A stretch of 64,000 bases of DNA, from positions 38,785,784-38,849,783 of the forward strand of contig JAIUCV010000005.1 in the NCBI GenBank assembly GCA_026724425.1. The letters are read 5' to 3'. The notes beneath the pieces were generated by a model, which saw only the letters and a program-made list of their open reading frames with translations, ran no database searches and was not told where the DNA came from. Below are positions 34,175-45,910 of this stretch, piece by piece. The DNA is from Erythrophleum ivorense (taxonomy: Eukaryota > Streptophyta > Magnoliopsida > Fabales > Fabaceae). The position numbers and the translations under genes are program-made. How positions within the stretch are numbered: position 1 is the stretch's first letter; each line of letters opens with the position of its first letter.

Positions 34175-36377
34175 AAAAAACTTAGTTTTGTATCACATAT
34201 GATGAGAGAGGATGAGAGGAAGCCTTGAAAAAATTTTAAAAAGTTTAGGAAGTGAGATGGTACCATAGGTTCCATATTATGACTTAAAGAAGCAACATAT
34301 AGTTAAGCTCCTTAAATTAATTGTGTGATGGCTCCAAGAGGCTTAAATGGAGTCAAGAACCATAGATGGAAGGAAAGAATAGAGCCAAGACCAGGGATAT
34401 GGGTGTTGCTTCATTAGGTGCATTAGAGAACCATAAATGAGCTATAGGAACAATTTAGCTTTTAAAATGAATGTGTGACTTTAGAACTTGTTCCAAGAGT
34501 ATAATTGGCTTCCATATAATGTGTCTAGGCCAAAGGAACCAAGTCTCATATCCTTGTGAGTGTGGGGCCAAGGTAAAGGAAGCAATTTCAAAAGGAAAAG
34601 TGTGCTTGTGTAAACAAGGTAGCTCTTTCTTCTTTTTCTCATCTATGAGTGGATGTTTATCTTATCTTTGAATGTGTGTGTGTATATTTTAAGCCATGAA
34701 AGATGTTTTAGCATGTATCTATATGCCATGGTACCATGATACTTTATTATACATTTGAATGATATTTTATGAACATGTCTTAGTTTGCTTGAGTGTGGTG
34801 AAGCCAAAAGTCCCTTAGCTAGGATGAGGATGAGCCAAAAACCCCTAAGAATTGGTGAGACAAAGCCAAAAGTCTCTAAAGAGTGAGGCTTAGTTAAAAG
34901 TCCTTTAAGAAAAATAGGTGAGGCAAGTCTAAAATCCTAAAAAAAGTGGGTGAGGCTACACCATTTCCTTAGCAAGCTTATATATGTTTTATATGACTTC
35001 TTGAGTGCAAGAAATGTCTTATGTATGATTATGCACTCCATGATATCCATGCATGCATTTTAGACTTGAATTTGCATCCTTGATGTATGGTTGAAAGGCA
35101 GGAGAGCTATTAGGATTCATAGAATCTCATTCCTTTCTCCTTATTGCCTAACATGTCTAGGTAAAGAAATGGAAGCCACCAAGCTTAATGGAGAAGGATT
35201 GATAAAGAAGTGTGCTATTTGCTCTAGTTGTAACCATTTTGATGTCATAGGATATAACCTTATGATGAATATGTTGTATAACCATTTGAACATGTGTAAA
35301 TATATGGATACTTGATGTATATATGAGAGTTGATGCCATATGAATGATATAGCAACTTTGTGACATTGAATGGCAAAGAAAGGCTTGTACGCTTTTATGT
35401 ATACCTTGGGGTGAGAGAGTAAGTTTGTGAAATCTAGATTTGTACCTCTTTGAGACATGTTCAATAAACCATTTTAGTGCTTTCCCACGTGCTCAAGTGG
35501 CCATAAAAGCCTTGGAAGCAAATTTGACCTTTTTGTGACCTTTTAAGAAGCATAAATGGACCAATTTGCAACCCTATGGCATATTCTGACCAAATAAATA
35601 AATTTTCTCATGAATTTTGGCATGCATATAGATTTTATCTAGAGATTTTTGGGAAGCTAAAAGCCAAATTATTTGGACTTTATGGAATTAATTATGAATT
35701 TTTAAAATTGCCAAATTTTAACTGTTCTGGTATAGTTACTTTTCTTATAGTCAATTTTTTTCCTATGTCATTCGAGAGCCAAATGGTGTTCAATACTCAT
35801 GAAATTTTATAAACATAAAATAGACATGATAAGATTTTTATGGCTACTGAGATTACCGTAATTGGATATTTAAGTAGAGATATATGGATTTTTGAAGTTC
35901 TGTGACAGTACAAGTAGTGCCAACTGAGTTTATGTATTATTCCATCAATTTTCAGTAGTTAGATGTTCCTGTTTTGGTCTAAAATTATTTTTAGCATAAA
36001 GTAGACATCTATAGCTTTCCAGAATGCATAGTGGACTTGATTTCAATTTTTGTAAAATTAGTTATAATTTTTCAAAATTTATGATAGAAACTTGGCACAC
36101 CAATCCAAGGCTGAACATGTGATTTTTATGCATATGGTTCATGAGCTCGAGTTTTTGGCCACATTTTGAGATGGTTTTGGATTGTATATGTGCATTTAAA
36201 TAGAAGAATGAGATGGATGAGTTCACATAGTCCATGAGATATGAAATGAAAATTTTATCCATGATATAACCCAAAAATAATCTAATATTTTAATAGAGTT
36301 TTCTTGGAAAACTTGTGATATCCATGGAGGAAGGCTAAAATATGAATGAGGTAAGGTAGTTTAAATATGGTGTTACA
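34175..36377 (+). mobile_element. LTR C of the long-LTR family, 5'-truncated
   Basis: Similarity to the family begins abruptly at about 34175, at the position equivalent to 1.28 kb inside LTR B, and runs to an intact 3' end, GGTGTTACA, at 36377. The minisatellite (34798-34970) and the boxes at 35688 and 36058 are present. The first third of the LTR is missing, so there is no target duplication to score. It lies inside the CACTA element, so it either inserted there or was taken up. Confidence 0.7.
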
Positions 36378-37042
36378 TTTTGACTCCTAGATTTCACCTA
36401 AATATTTTATTTCCCAAATAACATTTTTTTTTTACATTTTTGGGGCTCTAGAGATTCATAGAGTTTACTAAAATTGTTTTCTTAAATATTTATTATTTAA
36501 TTCTCTGTTATTTAATAAGCTAAATATTATTTGCAATTATTTCCTAAAAATTCCTAAAAATTCCTAATTAATCTCATAAAATTTTATAATGTTCCTAATT
36601 AATCCTTCAACTTTCCTTGTCTTTAAAATTCAAGAGATTCCTATATTATCCCATAAAATTAATAATTAAGCATTTCTTATTATTTAATTTACCTTATATT
36701 AATTTAATTAAATAGCTAATTTTGGAAATGTTACATATCTTCTTTTGCATGAAGTTAACCAAAAATATACAACATTAAAGTATTTTTTCCAACCTTTATA
36801 CCATGTACCTTAGTTAATAAAAGAGCATACATAATTTTGAAAAATTCATCTATTTGGGCAAATAAATCATTCAAATTACATACCTCAATGCAACAAGGAA
36901 ATATATAATCTCGATAAATCTATCCCTTTTGGGTAAATGGACCCTCTCAACACCTCCACCTTCAAACTCTATGTAGTACTAGAATTAATACATATAATAA
37001 CACCATTTGGGTAAGTAGTTATATACAATAATTTAAATAATT
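36378..37042. other. CACTA interior, possible short LTR-like segment
   Basis: The stretch 36371-36735 begins TGTTACATTTTGAC and ends GGAAATGTTACA, with a run of CCTAAAAATTCCTAAAAATT in the middle, reminiscent of short plant gypsy LTR ends. Because its start overlaps the end of LTR C and flanks do not match, I do not call an element. The rest is featureless AT-rich sequence. Confidence 0.3.
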
Positions 37043-37400
37043 CTATCAACAATGCAATTAGCTAATTTTGTGAATTTTGATAAGTGAAACACTTTGGAGA
37101 TAAACATTCGCAACAATATCAAAACAATATTCTTAGACTAGAATAAATTAAAAAATTGCCTTATCTCCTATTAACAAATGAATTAAATGATTTTATAAAA
37201 CTTTGATAAATGAATCACTTTGGTGATTAACATTTACAATAGTTTACAAAATAAAATTTCTAAACTGGGAGAAAATGGAATTATGATGAATTTTCTATCA
37301 ACAAAGAAACTAGCCAAATTTGAAAAATTTTGATAGATGAATAACTTTAGTGATAAATATCCACAACAATTTTACAAATAAAATTCCTAGATTAGGAATA
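37043..37400. repeat. Tandem repeat of about 126 bp, three diverged units
   Basis: Units begin with CTAT(C/T)AACAA at 37043, 37168 and 37295. Each then has TTTGATAAATGAA-like, CACTTTGGTGAT-like and AAAATTTCTAAACT-like segments in the same order. Spacing is 125 and 127 bp. The units are clearly related but well diverged, so the array is old. Confidence 0.7.
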
Positions 37401-40400
37401 TTTTTATGTGATCAAATAAGCAAGATACTCCGCTAATATATCTCAAAAGGTCATTTGTGAACCATTATTGCAATAGAATATGAACAATTTATGGCTAAAA
37501 ATTAAAATTCAAGTAGCATAACCTTAGTCCTTTTAAATTTAGGATTTATAGCATATAAACTATATATTTAATGCTACAACACTAGGCTTACGATCAAATT
37601 TAATCAAAATATGCAAGTTTCATGTGTACACACACATAAAATTCCTAAAAGCCTTTACTCATAAGGCACACTTTGAAACACCTTGTAAGGTACAACTTGA
37701 AAGAGATGGTTAGATATAGAAGGCAAGATGCATTATTCAGGGCAATAGTCAAATAACTACTTAATTCTTAAAATCACATAATTTCCAATCAAATTATTTA
37801 AAAAAAAAGCTACCAATATTGCCTTAGTGGATGTTAAATGCTCTTAAAATGTACTAAATTGCCTAAATATAGAACATAATTTAAATAACACTTGTATTAA
37901 TTTTCACTCCCAAATGTACAGATGATGGAGGTCATTTTCAACAAAATGGATTGAAGGCACAAGAGAAATTATTCATATTTTGTGCTACCTAGAGAAAAGA
38001 AGAAGACCTTACTCATATAATATATTATAGCAAGCCGTATGGTTTACCAAATATATATTACAACTGGTCACAATTTGCCAATCATCAGTTTATTTCATGA
38101 AAGAACAAAACCATTGATGAAATAAATGTCAAATAGTGTAATATTTGATTCTACTAACTTAGGCCTAAGTGTCTATGAATTACATGCCTATTCAGGGAGA
38201 GTGCAACCTATATTTACATTTAGCCTACATGAAAATACCCTATTAAATTTTTCTATAATTTTCTAGCATCAGTTACTACCTAAAAAAAAAGCTAACAATA
38301 AGATAAGACAAATAGTTTTTTTGAATATAATAAAAATAAAATACAAAAAATTATAAAAAATAAAAGAAGCAAAATAACACAAGAACCACCTCAATTAGGG
38401 TTAGGAGTGGCATACACTTGCCACCCCAAAAATGGTCCATAATGGGCCTTGTCTGGATGGTTGCAAGTTGTCTTCAATCCTTAGTTGAGTTGGCCCACAA
38501 GTTTGAAACCTATTTTTAGACCTAGCTTTAATTAGAAGCAAATTTCCTATTTTGTACATCCAAAAACCCAAATTTTGATGCCTTTTAGTGTTTATGATTG
38601 TTTTAGAGCATCAATTCTTTAGGAAATATAGAATAACAAGGATATCTAGGCATAGAAGAAATGGCCTTTATGATTTCAAACGCCAAATCTTTCCCTCATT
38701 TTTTTGACTATTTCAAGGGATTGTAATGCGATTAGACAATTCAAACATGTTAGACTCTGATATCACATGTAATATTTATACTAGAATTTTCAAATCTAGA
38801 TAGTATAAAACATAATGATCAATATACATGATAGTTTGTAACACTAAATGGAATTAGATAAATATTACTGGCTTTTCCATGCATGTATGCTCAAATCTAG
38901 TAAACAATAGGCTAGCTATTCCTTGTTATGACCCTATACTAAATAGTGCCTTTTAAGGGGGGTATGCATGCAAATTAGGGTTAAAGAGGAGATCTAGCAT
39001 TGCCTTAAGTAGTGTCTTGTTAGGCCGTCCCACTGTGGGTTATAGTAAAACCTAATAACTCATTACTTTTAATTGCTAACCAAACCTAAAATGTGTGTCA
39101 AGCCTAATAACTATATGATCACTTAATAAAATGTCAAGCCTTTAATATCTTAATGGACCATTAGCCAACTTGTATTTGGAAAATAGAAATTTATACAATT
39201 AATGTGAGCCCATAAATAGAAATTTCCAATAGTTATTTCTAGGTTAATCATTACTCTGGGAGGATTCTTCTTAACATGTAATAGCTATTTGATATTTAAT
39301 TTTAATGATTGTCCAAATAGAAAAGTTGCACTTGTCAATTTGTTTTATCATGAGGAACTAGAAAGTATAAATGCAGGTAGTGATATGTGGTCTTTACAAG
39401 TGGATTTATTCGACAAATGTGAGGTAAAAGCATGATTTAAAAAGAACTTGGTGTTATATAGACATCTTCCTCACCTTCATTTGTTTATAGTTTGGATTTC
39501 TTATGTGTGGTGACTGGTCTTTAATTGTAGCCATAGATTTTTCAAGGTGGGAGGGGGGTAAAGAACATTACTATTCCTAGCTCAAAAGAAGTAACTAAAG
39601 TAGCTATAGTTGATTGCATGATGCTATAGGGATTGTTGTTTTTTAGTATATGGACTTTTATTACTTGTTTCATTAAAGATCATAATGACTTTGGCATTGA
39701 CTAAAGATATATTAACAACCTACTGTAGTAACCCACCAACTTGATTGGCCAAAAGACTTATTGCTAATTTAAGTTCTTGATGACTTTGTTGATGAAGGCG
39801 AAAAGTGGTTAATTAAAGGAGAAGACTCCAAGTGGAGCTAGAGAAGTCTCCACATTTTAAGGTGATTATAATTTTTTTAAACAAATTTTTTATTATTGAT
39901 TCTATCCAATAATTTCCATTTTCATTGTTGAAGTTGCTATGTAAGACAATCTTGAGCTAGCATTGGTTCAAGCTAAGTGGGCTTTTGTGAACAAAGATGA
40001 AAACTTGTTGACATGACTCCAAAATAGTAATTTATGTTTCCACTTTAAGGTGGATCAAAAGTTTAATATGGTCTTCTTAACGTCTTTTGTTTCAATGGCA
40101 TTATTATTGTTTGGAAAACAAAAACACTTAAAGACTTTGGTGGCTAGCTTGAATGAATAATTATCGAAGACATGGATATAGCAATTTGGGCCCATCTTAA
40201 TGGTTGGAAAGTTATCTTTCTCAATGATGTAAAGGTAACCTTCTTGTTTCATTTTAGGTTAATTCTCTCATGTAATATACATTTCTATGTGCTTGTAGCC
40301 AAATTATGATACAATTTTAATTTCACTGTTTCTAACATTTTATTTCATTTTAGGTTAATTCCCTCATGTAATATACAAGAGTTTGAATTATGTTCTTTTG

Positions 40401-40498
40401 TTTAAAAATTGATGTCTACTTTTTAATTTCGTTTAAGCAACATAATGTCTAGTGTTTGAAAATTGGTTGAGAGATTTAGAAAGGCTCATATAAGAAAA
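37401..40498. other. CACTA interior, unassigned, with a possible retroelement primer-binding site
   Basis: At 38755-38765, CTCTGATATCA is one mismatch from the reverse complement of the initiator-tRNA primer-binding site TGGTATCAGAG. It is followed two bases later by TGTAATATTT (from 38768), as if a minus-oriented LTR started there. No second LTR or pol is found nearby. A repeated phrase, TTCATTTTAGGTTAATTC, occurs at about 40249 and 40344. No transposase frame is recognised. Confidence 0.3.
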
Positions 40499-40755
40499 TT
40501 GATGTACTAGTGTTTGGGGTAGGTACTAGTGGTACTATAATAGATGGTGAGAAATTTCTCATTTGATTCAATTAAGAATTTAGTCATACTAGTGGTTTAG
40601 TTTAAAAGAAAAAGAAAAATGGTGGTACAATTGATGTACTTATGTTTGGGATAAGTACTAGTGGTACAATAACAGATGCTAGGAAATTTCTTATTTGATT
40701 CAATTAAGAATTCAATCTTATTAGTGGCTTAGTTTAAAAGAATAAGAAAACTAAA
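40499..40755. repeat. Tandem duplication, about 132 bp
   Basis: GATGTACTAGTGTTTGGGGT at 40501 recurs as GATGTACTTATGTTTGGGAT at 40633. The following segments (TACTAGTGGTAC, AGAAATTTCT, TTGATTCAATTAAGAATT, TAGTTTAAAAGAA) match in order. Two copies, moderately diverged. Confidence 0.8.
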
Positions 40756-41889
40756 ATTGATGCAATATTAAAAAGATATTAAATAATCATATTGTAGCAT
40801 TTTCATTTTGGAAGGTTGTAACAATATGTGAGTTAATTCTTTCCTTAATTTTCTTTAGGCAAAGTTGTTAGAAACAAATCCAAGAAAGGGTGCATTTGTG
40901 CAATGTCTGGGAGGATAGTCATCAGGTTCTCAAACAAGGGATGTTTTATTCATGGCTTGGTTCTATATGAATAGATGGTGCATTCAATTTCCATTAGAGA
41001 GATAATTGTGCATAACATTGTTTAAGAACTTGATGGCTAACCTTCAAGATAGGTAGGATTTACTATGATGGAACTGTGAGGAATGTTTGTAGCAGTGGTA
41101 GAGGACTATCTGATGAGATTTTGTCTTTAGGAAATATTTCTTTACAAGGTAAGTTTTAATAATGAGATGATTGAAGAGGGGAGCTAGGACATTATGAAGT
41201 TGAAGTTATCTTGTTGTCCATTAGCTAGCCAACATATATAGATGAGGAATTATTAAAGCAAAGTGAATTTCACTAATTTACAGCTCCTAATGTTGTCAAT
41301 TATTGTTTTGGCCATTTTAAGGCTAAATTCATCTTGATATAGTTTAGTTACGTAGATGTGGTTGGCAATGTGTATGTATTCCTTTGTTTTAGGTTGATAT
41401 GGTTGTCCATTTAAGCAGCTATCTATGTAGATTATCATGAGAGGCTATGCACAAAGGTAAGAGCATGGTTTTTGTTTAGTTACCTTTATATTTGTATCAC
41501 TAGGTTGCACAACTTTCTTTTTAACTAGCCCATTTTTGTTTTGAGGTTTTGGTTTTGTCTATGATTTTAAATTTTACAAGTACATGTTTCATGTTTTAGG
41601 ACTAAATCACTTAACATGATAAAGGAGCTCTCAAGTATCCTAACGACATCAAGTGGAGTAGATTTGACAATTTTAAGGGATTTATGCTACAATAGACTAT
41701 GCATATTATGTTATGTACAAAGTCTAATATTTTTAGAAAAATATATAGTAAGATTGCCTTTTCTATTACTTTGGATTGTGCGATATTTTCTTTGTTAGCA
41801 ATTAATTTATTTGATGACAATTAATTTCAAGGAAATTTCTTTTTTTAAAAAAACTATGTTGCATATAGTGGCAGTTTAAATTGCCACCA

Positions 41890-42345
41890 TTACTTTAAAG
41901 ACGAATTAGAGAAAGGTTAAGAGACATATTAGATAAGGAATTTCTATGTCTAATTTAGAGATGGATTTAGAGATGGGATTTTATGTCTTTAATTTAGAAA
42001 TAACTTTAGAGACTGAATTTTTTGTCACTAATGTAGAGACGAATTAAATAAGGAATTTTTGTCTCTAATGCAAAGATGGACTTAGAAATTTTTTTTTCAC
42101 TAATTTACAGACTAATTAGAGGCAAAAAATATATATCATCTCAAAATAAGGATATCCTTATCCTAGATATTAGGGACAAATTACTTTTGAGATATAATTT
42201 TTCATCTTTGAATCTAAGATGGAATTGTTTTTTCCATCTCAATTTTTCTACAACACCAAATTCAAGTACAATTTTTTTTTCCATCTATGGATTTTCCCTC
42301 ATTTAAAGATAGATTTTTTCATCTCTAATCTCACTTTTTCTTGTA
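41890..42345 (-). repeat. Right subterminal repeat region of the CACTA element
   Basis: Dense copies of AGAGACGAATTA, TTTTGTCTCTAATG, TTAGAGATGG and similar motifs run up to the right inverted repeat, mirroring the left side (31280-32640). Confidence 0.65.
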
Positions 42346-42351
42346 GTGAAA

Positions 42352-42744
42352 TGAAGATTAAGATTTGGTTGACTAGAATTAAGATTTAGTTAACTTACAC
42401 TCAGAATAACAACACTCTCTAATCAAGATTCAGTTAACTTGATCTAAATACAATTAACTATAAACTCATAGTGTTTTGAGAATAAGAAATAATATCATAG
42501 CATGTAGTTTCTACTTACATTCCTCTTGATTAAGTCCTTTACATATAATTGTCTAAGGTTACCTAGTTTTTAAGACCTATTACCACATAATATGTACTAA
42601 AGATGAATTATTTATTTCTTTTTGTTTATGAAAGAATTATTTATTTCAAAACACATAAGTATATAGCAGAGAAATCACTGCAATATATACTAAAACATTG
42701 GAAGAATATCCTATGATATAATTTATTTGATTTTCCTATAGCTC
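42352..42744. other. Intergenic, no recognised feature
   Basis: A short AT-rich spacer between the CACTA element and copy H2. The phrase AAGATTTGGTTGACTAGAA / AAGATTTAGTTAACTTA recurs with variation here and at 31120-31220, so the CACTA element may have inserted into a locally repetitive stretch. Confidence 0.4.
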
Positions 42745-43310
42745 TTGTTAAGGTCATAAGCATAACTTGATGAAAGAGAGGATTTAGATGGAGATAGCTA
42801 GGCTTGTACTTAGTAACTTATTTTTATTCTTTTTAAGTAACTTATGTTTATATATATATATATATACACACACACACATGAAAATACCAAAAAAAAAAAG
42901 ATTATTACATAATTTTTCACATGCCAATGAGGGAATGGTGAGGAATTACCTAGGGAATAGAAAAGGAGTAGTGAGGGAACAAGGAGGGGTTAGCAAGGGA
43001 CTAAGGAGGAATTAACTAGGGAATTTGGAGTTATTAAATAACAGTGGAATAAGGAGGGAATTTAATTTGTAATATGTCCCTTTTTCGTAATAGTAGGGGA
43101 ATAAAGAGGGATTAATTTGGGAATAGGGAAGGAATTGCTTCCTTATTCCGTTACTAAATTTCAAGAGAATTGGGAGAAATTGAATTGATATTTGTGAACA
43201 AAATATTCCTTTAGCAATCAATCTGTGAAGGAACAAGGGAAATTTCCCTAGCTATTTAGCAACGTAAAAATAGCAACAAAAAATTTCCTCACCATTCCAC
43301 TGTTATTCCT
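42745..43310. mobile_element. CACTA-like element H2, left part
   Basis: Aligns with H1 from about 23765: AACTTGATGAA-GAGAGGAT, TTTAGATGGAGATAGCTAGGCTT, CACATGCCAATGAGGGAAT, and then the AGGGAATAAGGAGGGA repeats. A TA/CA microsatellite lies at 42850-42878. Similarity is broken at 43310 by LTR D and resumes at 55993, so H2 is older than the whole nested LTR stack. Confidence 0.7.
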
Positions 43311-45090
43311 TGTAATACCTTACTCATTAGACTTCTCAACTCATCATCAAAGGCTAGCTTCATATTCTTACATAGAAAATAAGCACATTTAATGGTAATA
43401 AATTGCATTACGTAAGGCCTAAAAATTTCATTTCATGCTTTATGGATCATATGAACTCATTCATATCATTTTCCATCCATAAAAAATCCATACAAGTCAT
43501 ACACATCACAAAATATCCTAAGAGTTTTAGATTTAGAACCATGCTTCACCAAAAACCAGAATTTCTCTCGGGTTACAGGGGCAGATTTCTGACATCAACT
43601 TTGAAAAATCATAATTATTTCTAAAAAAATTAAAATTAAGTAAATGATAGCTTTTTGGAAGGCCTTAGATGTCAACCACAATTAAAAATTATTCCAAACC
43701 ATAACAGCATCAACTGGATCATGAGTGACAATAGAATAACACTAAAGGTCCAACTATCCAAGTTTGCTATCACAGGTTTCTGATATAAATTTCAAAAATT
43801 TATAACTAATTATAGAAAAATCAAAATCTAGCAACCCATACCATCCTAGAAAGCTGTGGTTTCTACTAAAGACAAAAATAATTCTAGATCAATTACATGA
43901 CCTTTAACTTATGGAAATTGATGGAATAGTAACTCAGGTCAAGCTATGTTACTAGTACTGACATGCAACTTCAAAAATTTCTTTCTCCCTTTACAGAGCT
44001 CTAATTAAGGTCATCTTAGTGACTATAGACTATAGAAAGATTATGATGTCTAGTTTATGTTTGTAAAATTTCATGAGCATTAGACTTCATTTGTCCTATG
44101 TGTGACACAAAGAAGCAAATTGACCAAATAAATAATAACCATACCATCTTTACATAATTTGGAAAAATTTTAAAAATCATAATAAATTCTCTAAATCTCC
44201 AAATTGAATGATCCTTCACTCTATAAAAAGCTCTAGATGAGACCTACTTACTGGCCAAATTTCATAGAAAAATGCACTCATTTGGTCAGACTTTGGTTCA
44301 GCTTTCCATTTGGTCAAATTTGAAGTCCAAATGATCCAAATTGACTTTCCTCAACCACCTGAGCAAGTTTAAAAGCATAATTACAACATATAAAAGCATA
44401 CCAAATTATCCAAATAATCATGGAGCTTAAACTCACCATGCCACTTACATTTATACACAAACACATTTTAGCACAAGGGTGGTAAATTCTCACATTTATA
44501 TACATTTGGCTTCCACATTGATACATACATCATATATATATACATTTGAACTTGCTCAAAGGTCTACATCATATATACATCTCATGGATATAATTCTTGA
44601 CATCATAATGCAAATACAAAGCTCATTTCTCTATCCTTTTGTTAAAGACTTGCCTCTCATAGTTATTGGTCACTATTTCCTGGTCCTTTTGGTTCACCTA
44701 AACATGGTTAGGCATATGTGAGGGAAGAGTAAGATTTAAAGAATCCCAATAGCTCTTAACCTTTTCAAACATATATAATGGATGCTAAAACTTGTCAAAG
44801 AATGCATGCATGGCTTTCAAGCTACTAGTGAGCATATACATAACATTTTTTCATGTTCAAAAAACTTATACATAACATACATAGGCTCTTAAGGGCATTG
44901 GTTTAGCCTCAACCACTTTTCTTGAGGCTTTTGGATTTGCCTCACCCATTTTCGAGGGACTGTTGACTTAATCTCACTTTTTTTGAGACTTTTGGCTTTA
45001 TCTCACCCATTTTTAGGGACTTTTAGCTCATCCTCACTGTAACATCCAAGGTTTCCGAGTCTTTTGGCCATAGCTAGGATCCCTGTCAGT

Positions 45091-45250
45091 TATAGCGAAG
45101 GTGTTCGTTTGCTACAGCGAGGTGCTAGTTCACCATAGTGAGGATGTAGTCTGCTATAGCGAGTTTGTGTCTCATACAAAATCCAGGAAGTTTCTCGCAA
45201 TAGCGTCAGCTATGGCAAGAATAGTGAGAGGTGCTTCCTGCTATAGTGAG
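45091..45250 (+). repeat. Array of GCTATAGCGAG motifs at 20-22 bp spacing (LTR E)
   Basis: TATAGCGA at 45091, TACAGCGA at 45113, ATAGTGAGG at 45135 and TATAGCGA at 45155, then irregular later copies to about 45250. The core is a 6-bp palindrome (CTATAG) followed by CGAG. LTR E-b carries the same array at 45965-46160. Confidence 0.7.
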
Positions 45251-45910
45251 ACTTGTTTCGAAAAATTATTAAAAAAGTGAAATTTTGTTTCTTAAAAAGT
45301 CTAGATTTCTCTCTCTTCATCTGACTAACTTTGAGCTGGATAAAAATAGAGGAAGATTTGCCTAAGAGAGAGAGAAATAAGGGGAATTCAAGAGGAGAAA
45401 GAAGTAAGGAAAAAGGTGATAGAAATTAAGGACTTTCACAAAACTTCCTCTACACATCTTGTTTTCCTCTCCTTGCTCTCCCTTTTCATGGTTTTAGTGA
45501 ATGATATAGGTGTGTTTTAGCCTTGGCTCAGAGGGAAAAGATTAGACTTTAGAATAAGAAGAAGCTCTTGAAGGAAGTTTGGATTTAAGGTAGTTCTACT
45601 CCTTTCTTGCTTTCCTCTTCTTGTTTCCTTTATGTTTGTATTTTGGCCAAGAAGAGAGTTTGTAGAGGAGGAAGTTCTGACCTAAAACAAGTAAGAAACC
45701 TAAAAATTAGTGTGTGGGAACCTAGGAAATGCAAAGAAATTGGAAGAAAAGCTAGTAAATTTCAAAAGGGAGCAACTAGGGATTCCTAAGCACTTTGTAA
45801 ATTCTATTTTGATTCATAAATCCCCTAGCATATGTGAGTGTTTGTTTGAGTTTCTAAGACCCCTAGAAAGCTTCCCAAGTGCCCCTTATATCAATAAAAA
45901 AATTAAAAAT

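Larger units (their letters stand above)
31264..42348. mobile_element. 11-kb CACTA (En/Spm-type) transposon, non-autonomous
   Basis: The left end reads CACTACAAGAAAAC and the right end ACTTTTTCTTGTAGTG; the 13-bp inverted repeat CACTACAAGAAAA is perfect. The 3-bp duplication AAA flanks both sides (31261-31263 and 42349-42351), the length expected for this superfamily. Subterminal repeats are rich at both ends: TTTTGTCTCTAATTTTGTC and AGAGACGAA-type motifs at 31280-32640 and 41890-42345, in inverted arrangement. I see no intact TNP2-type transposase or TNPA-type frame in 9 kb of interior. The interior holds a truncated LTR (34175-36377), two tandem arrays and unassigned sequence. It could be a decayed autonomous element bloated by insertions. 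Confidence 0.85.

Noticed and set aside
36371..36735. A 365-bp solo LTR (TGTTACA...TGTTACA)
   Set aside because: Its start overlaps the intact 3' end of LTR C and the flanking five bases do not match; the termini are direct, not inverted, repeats.
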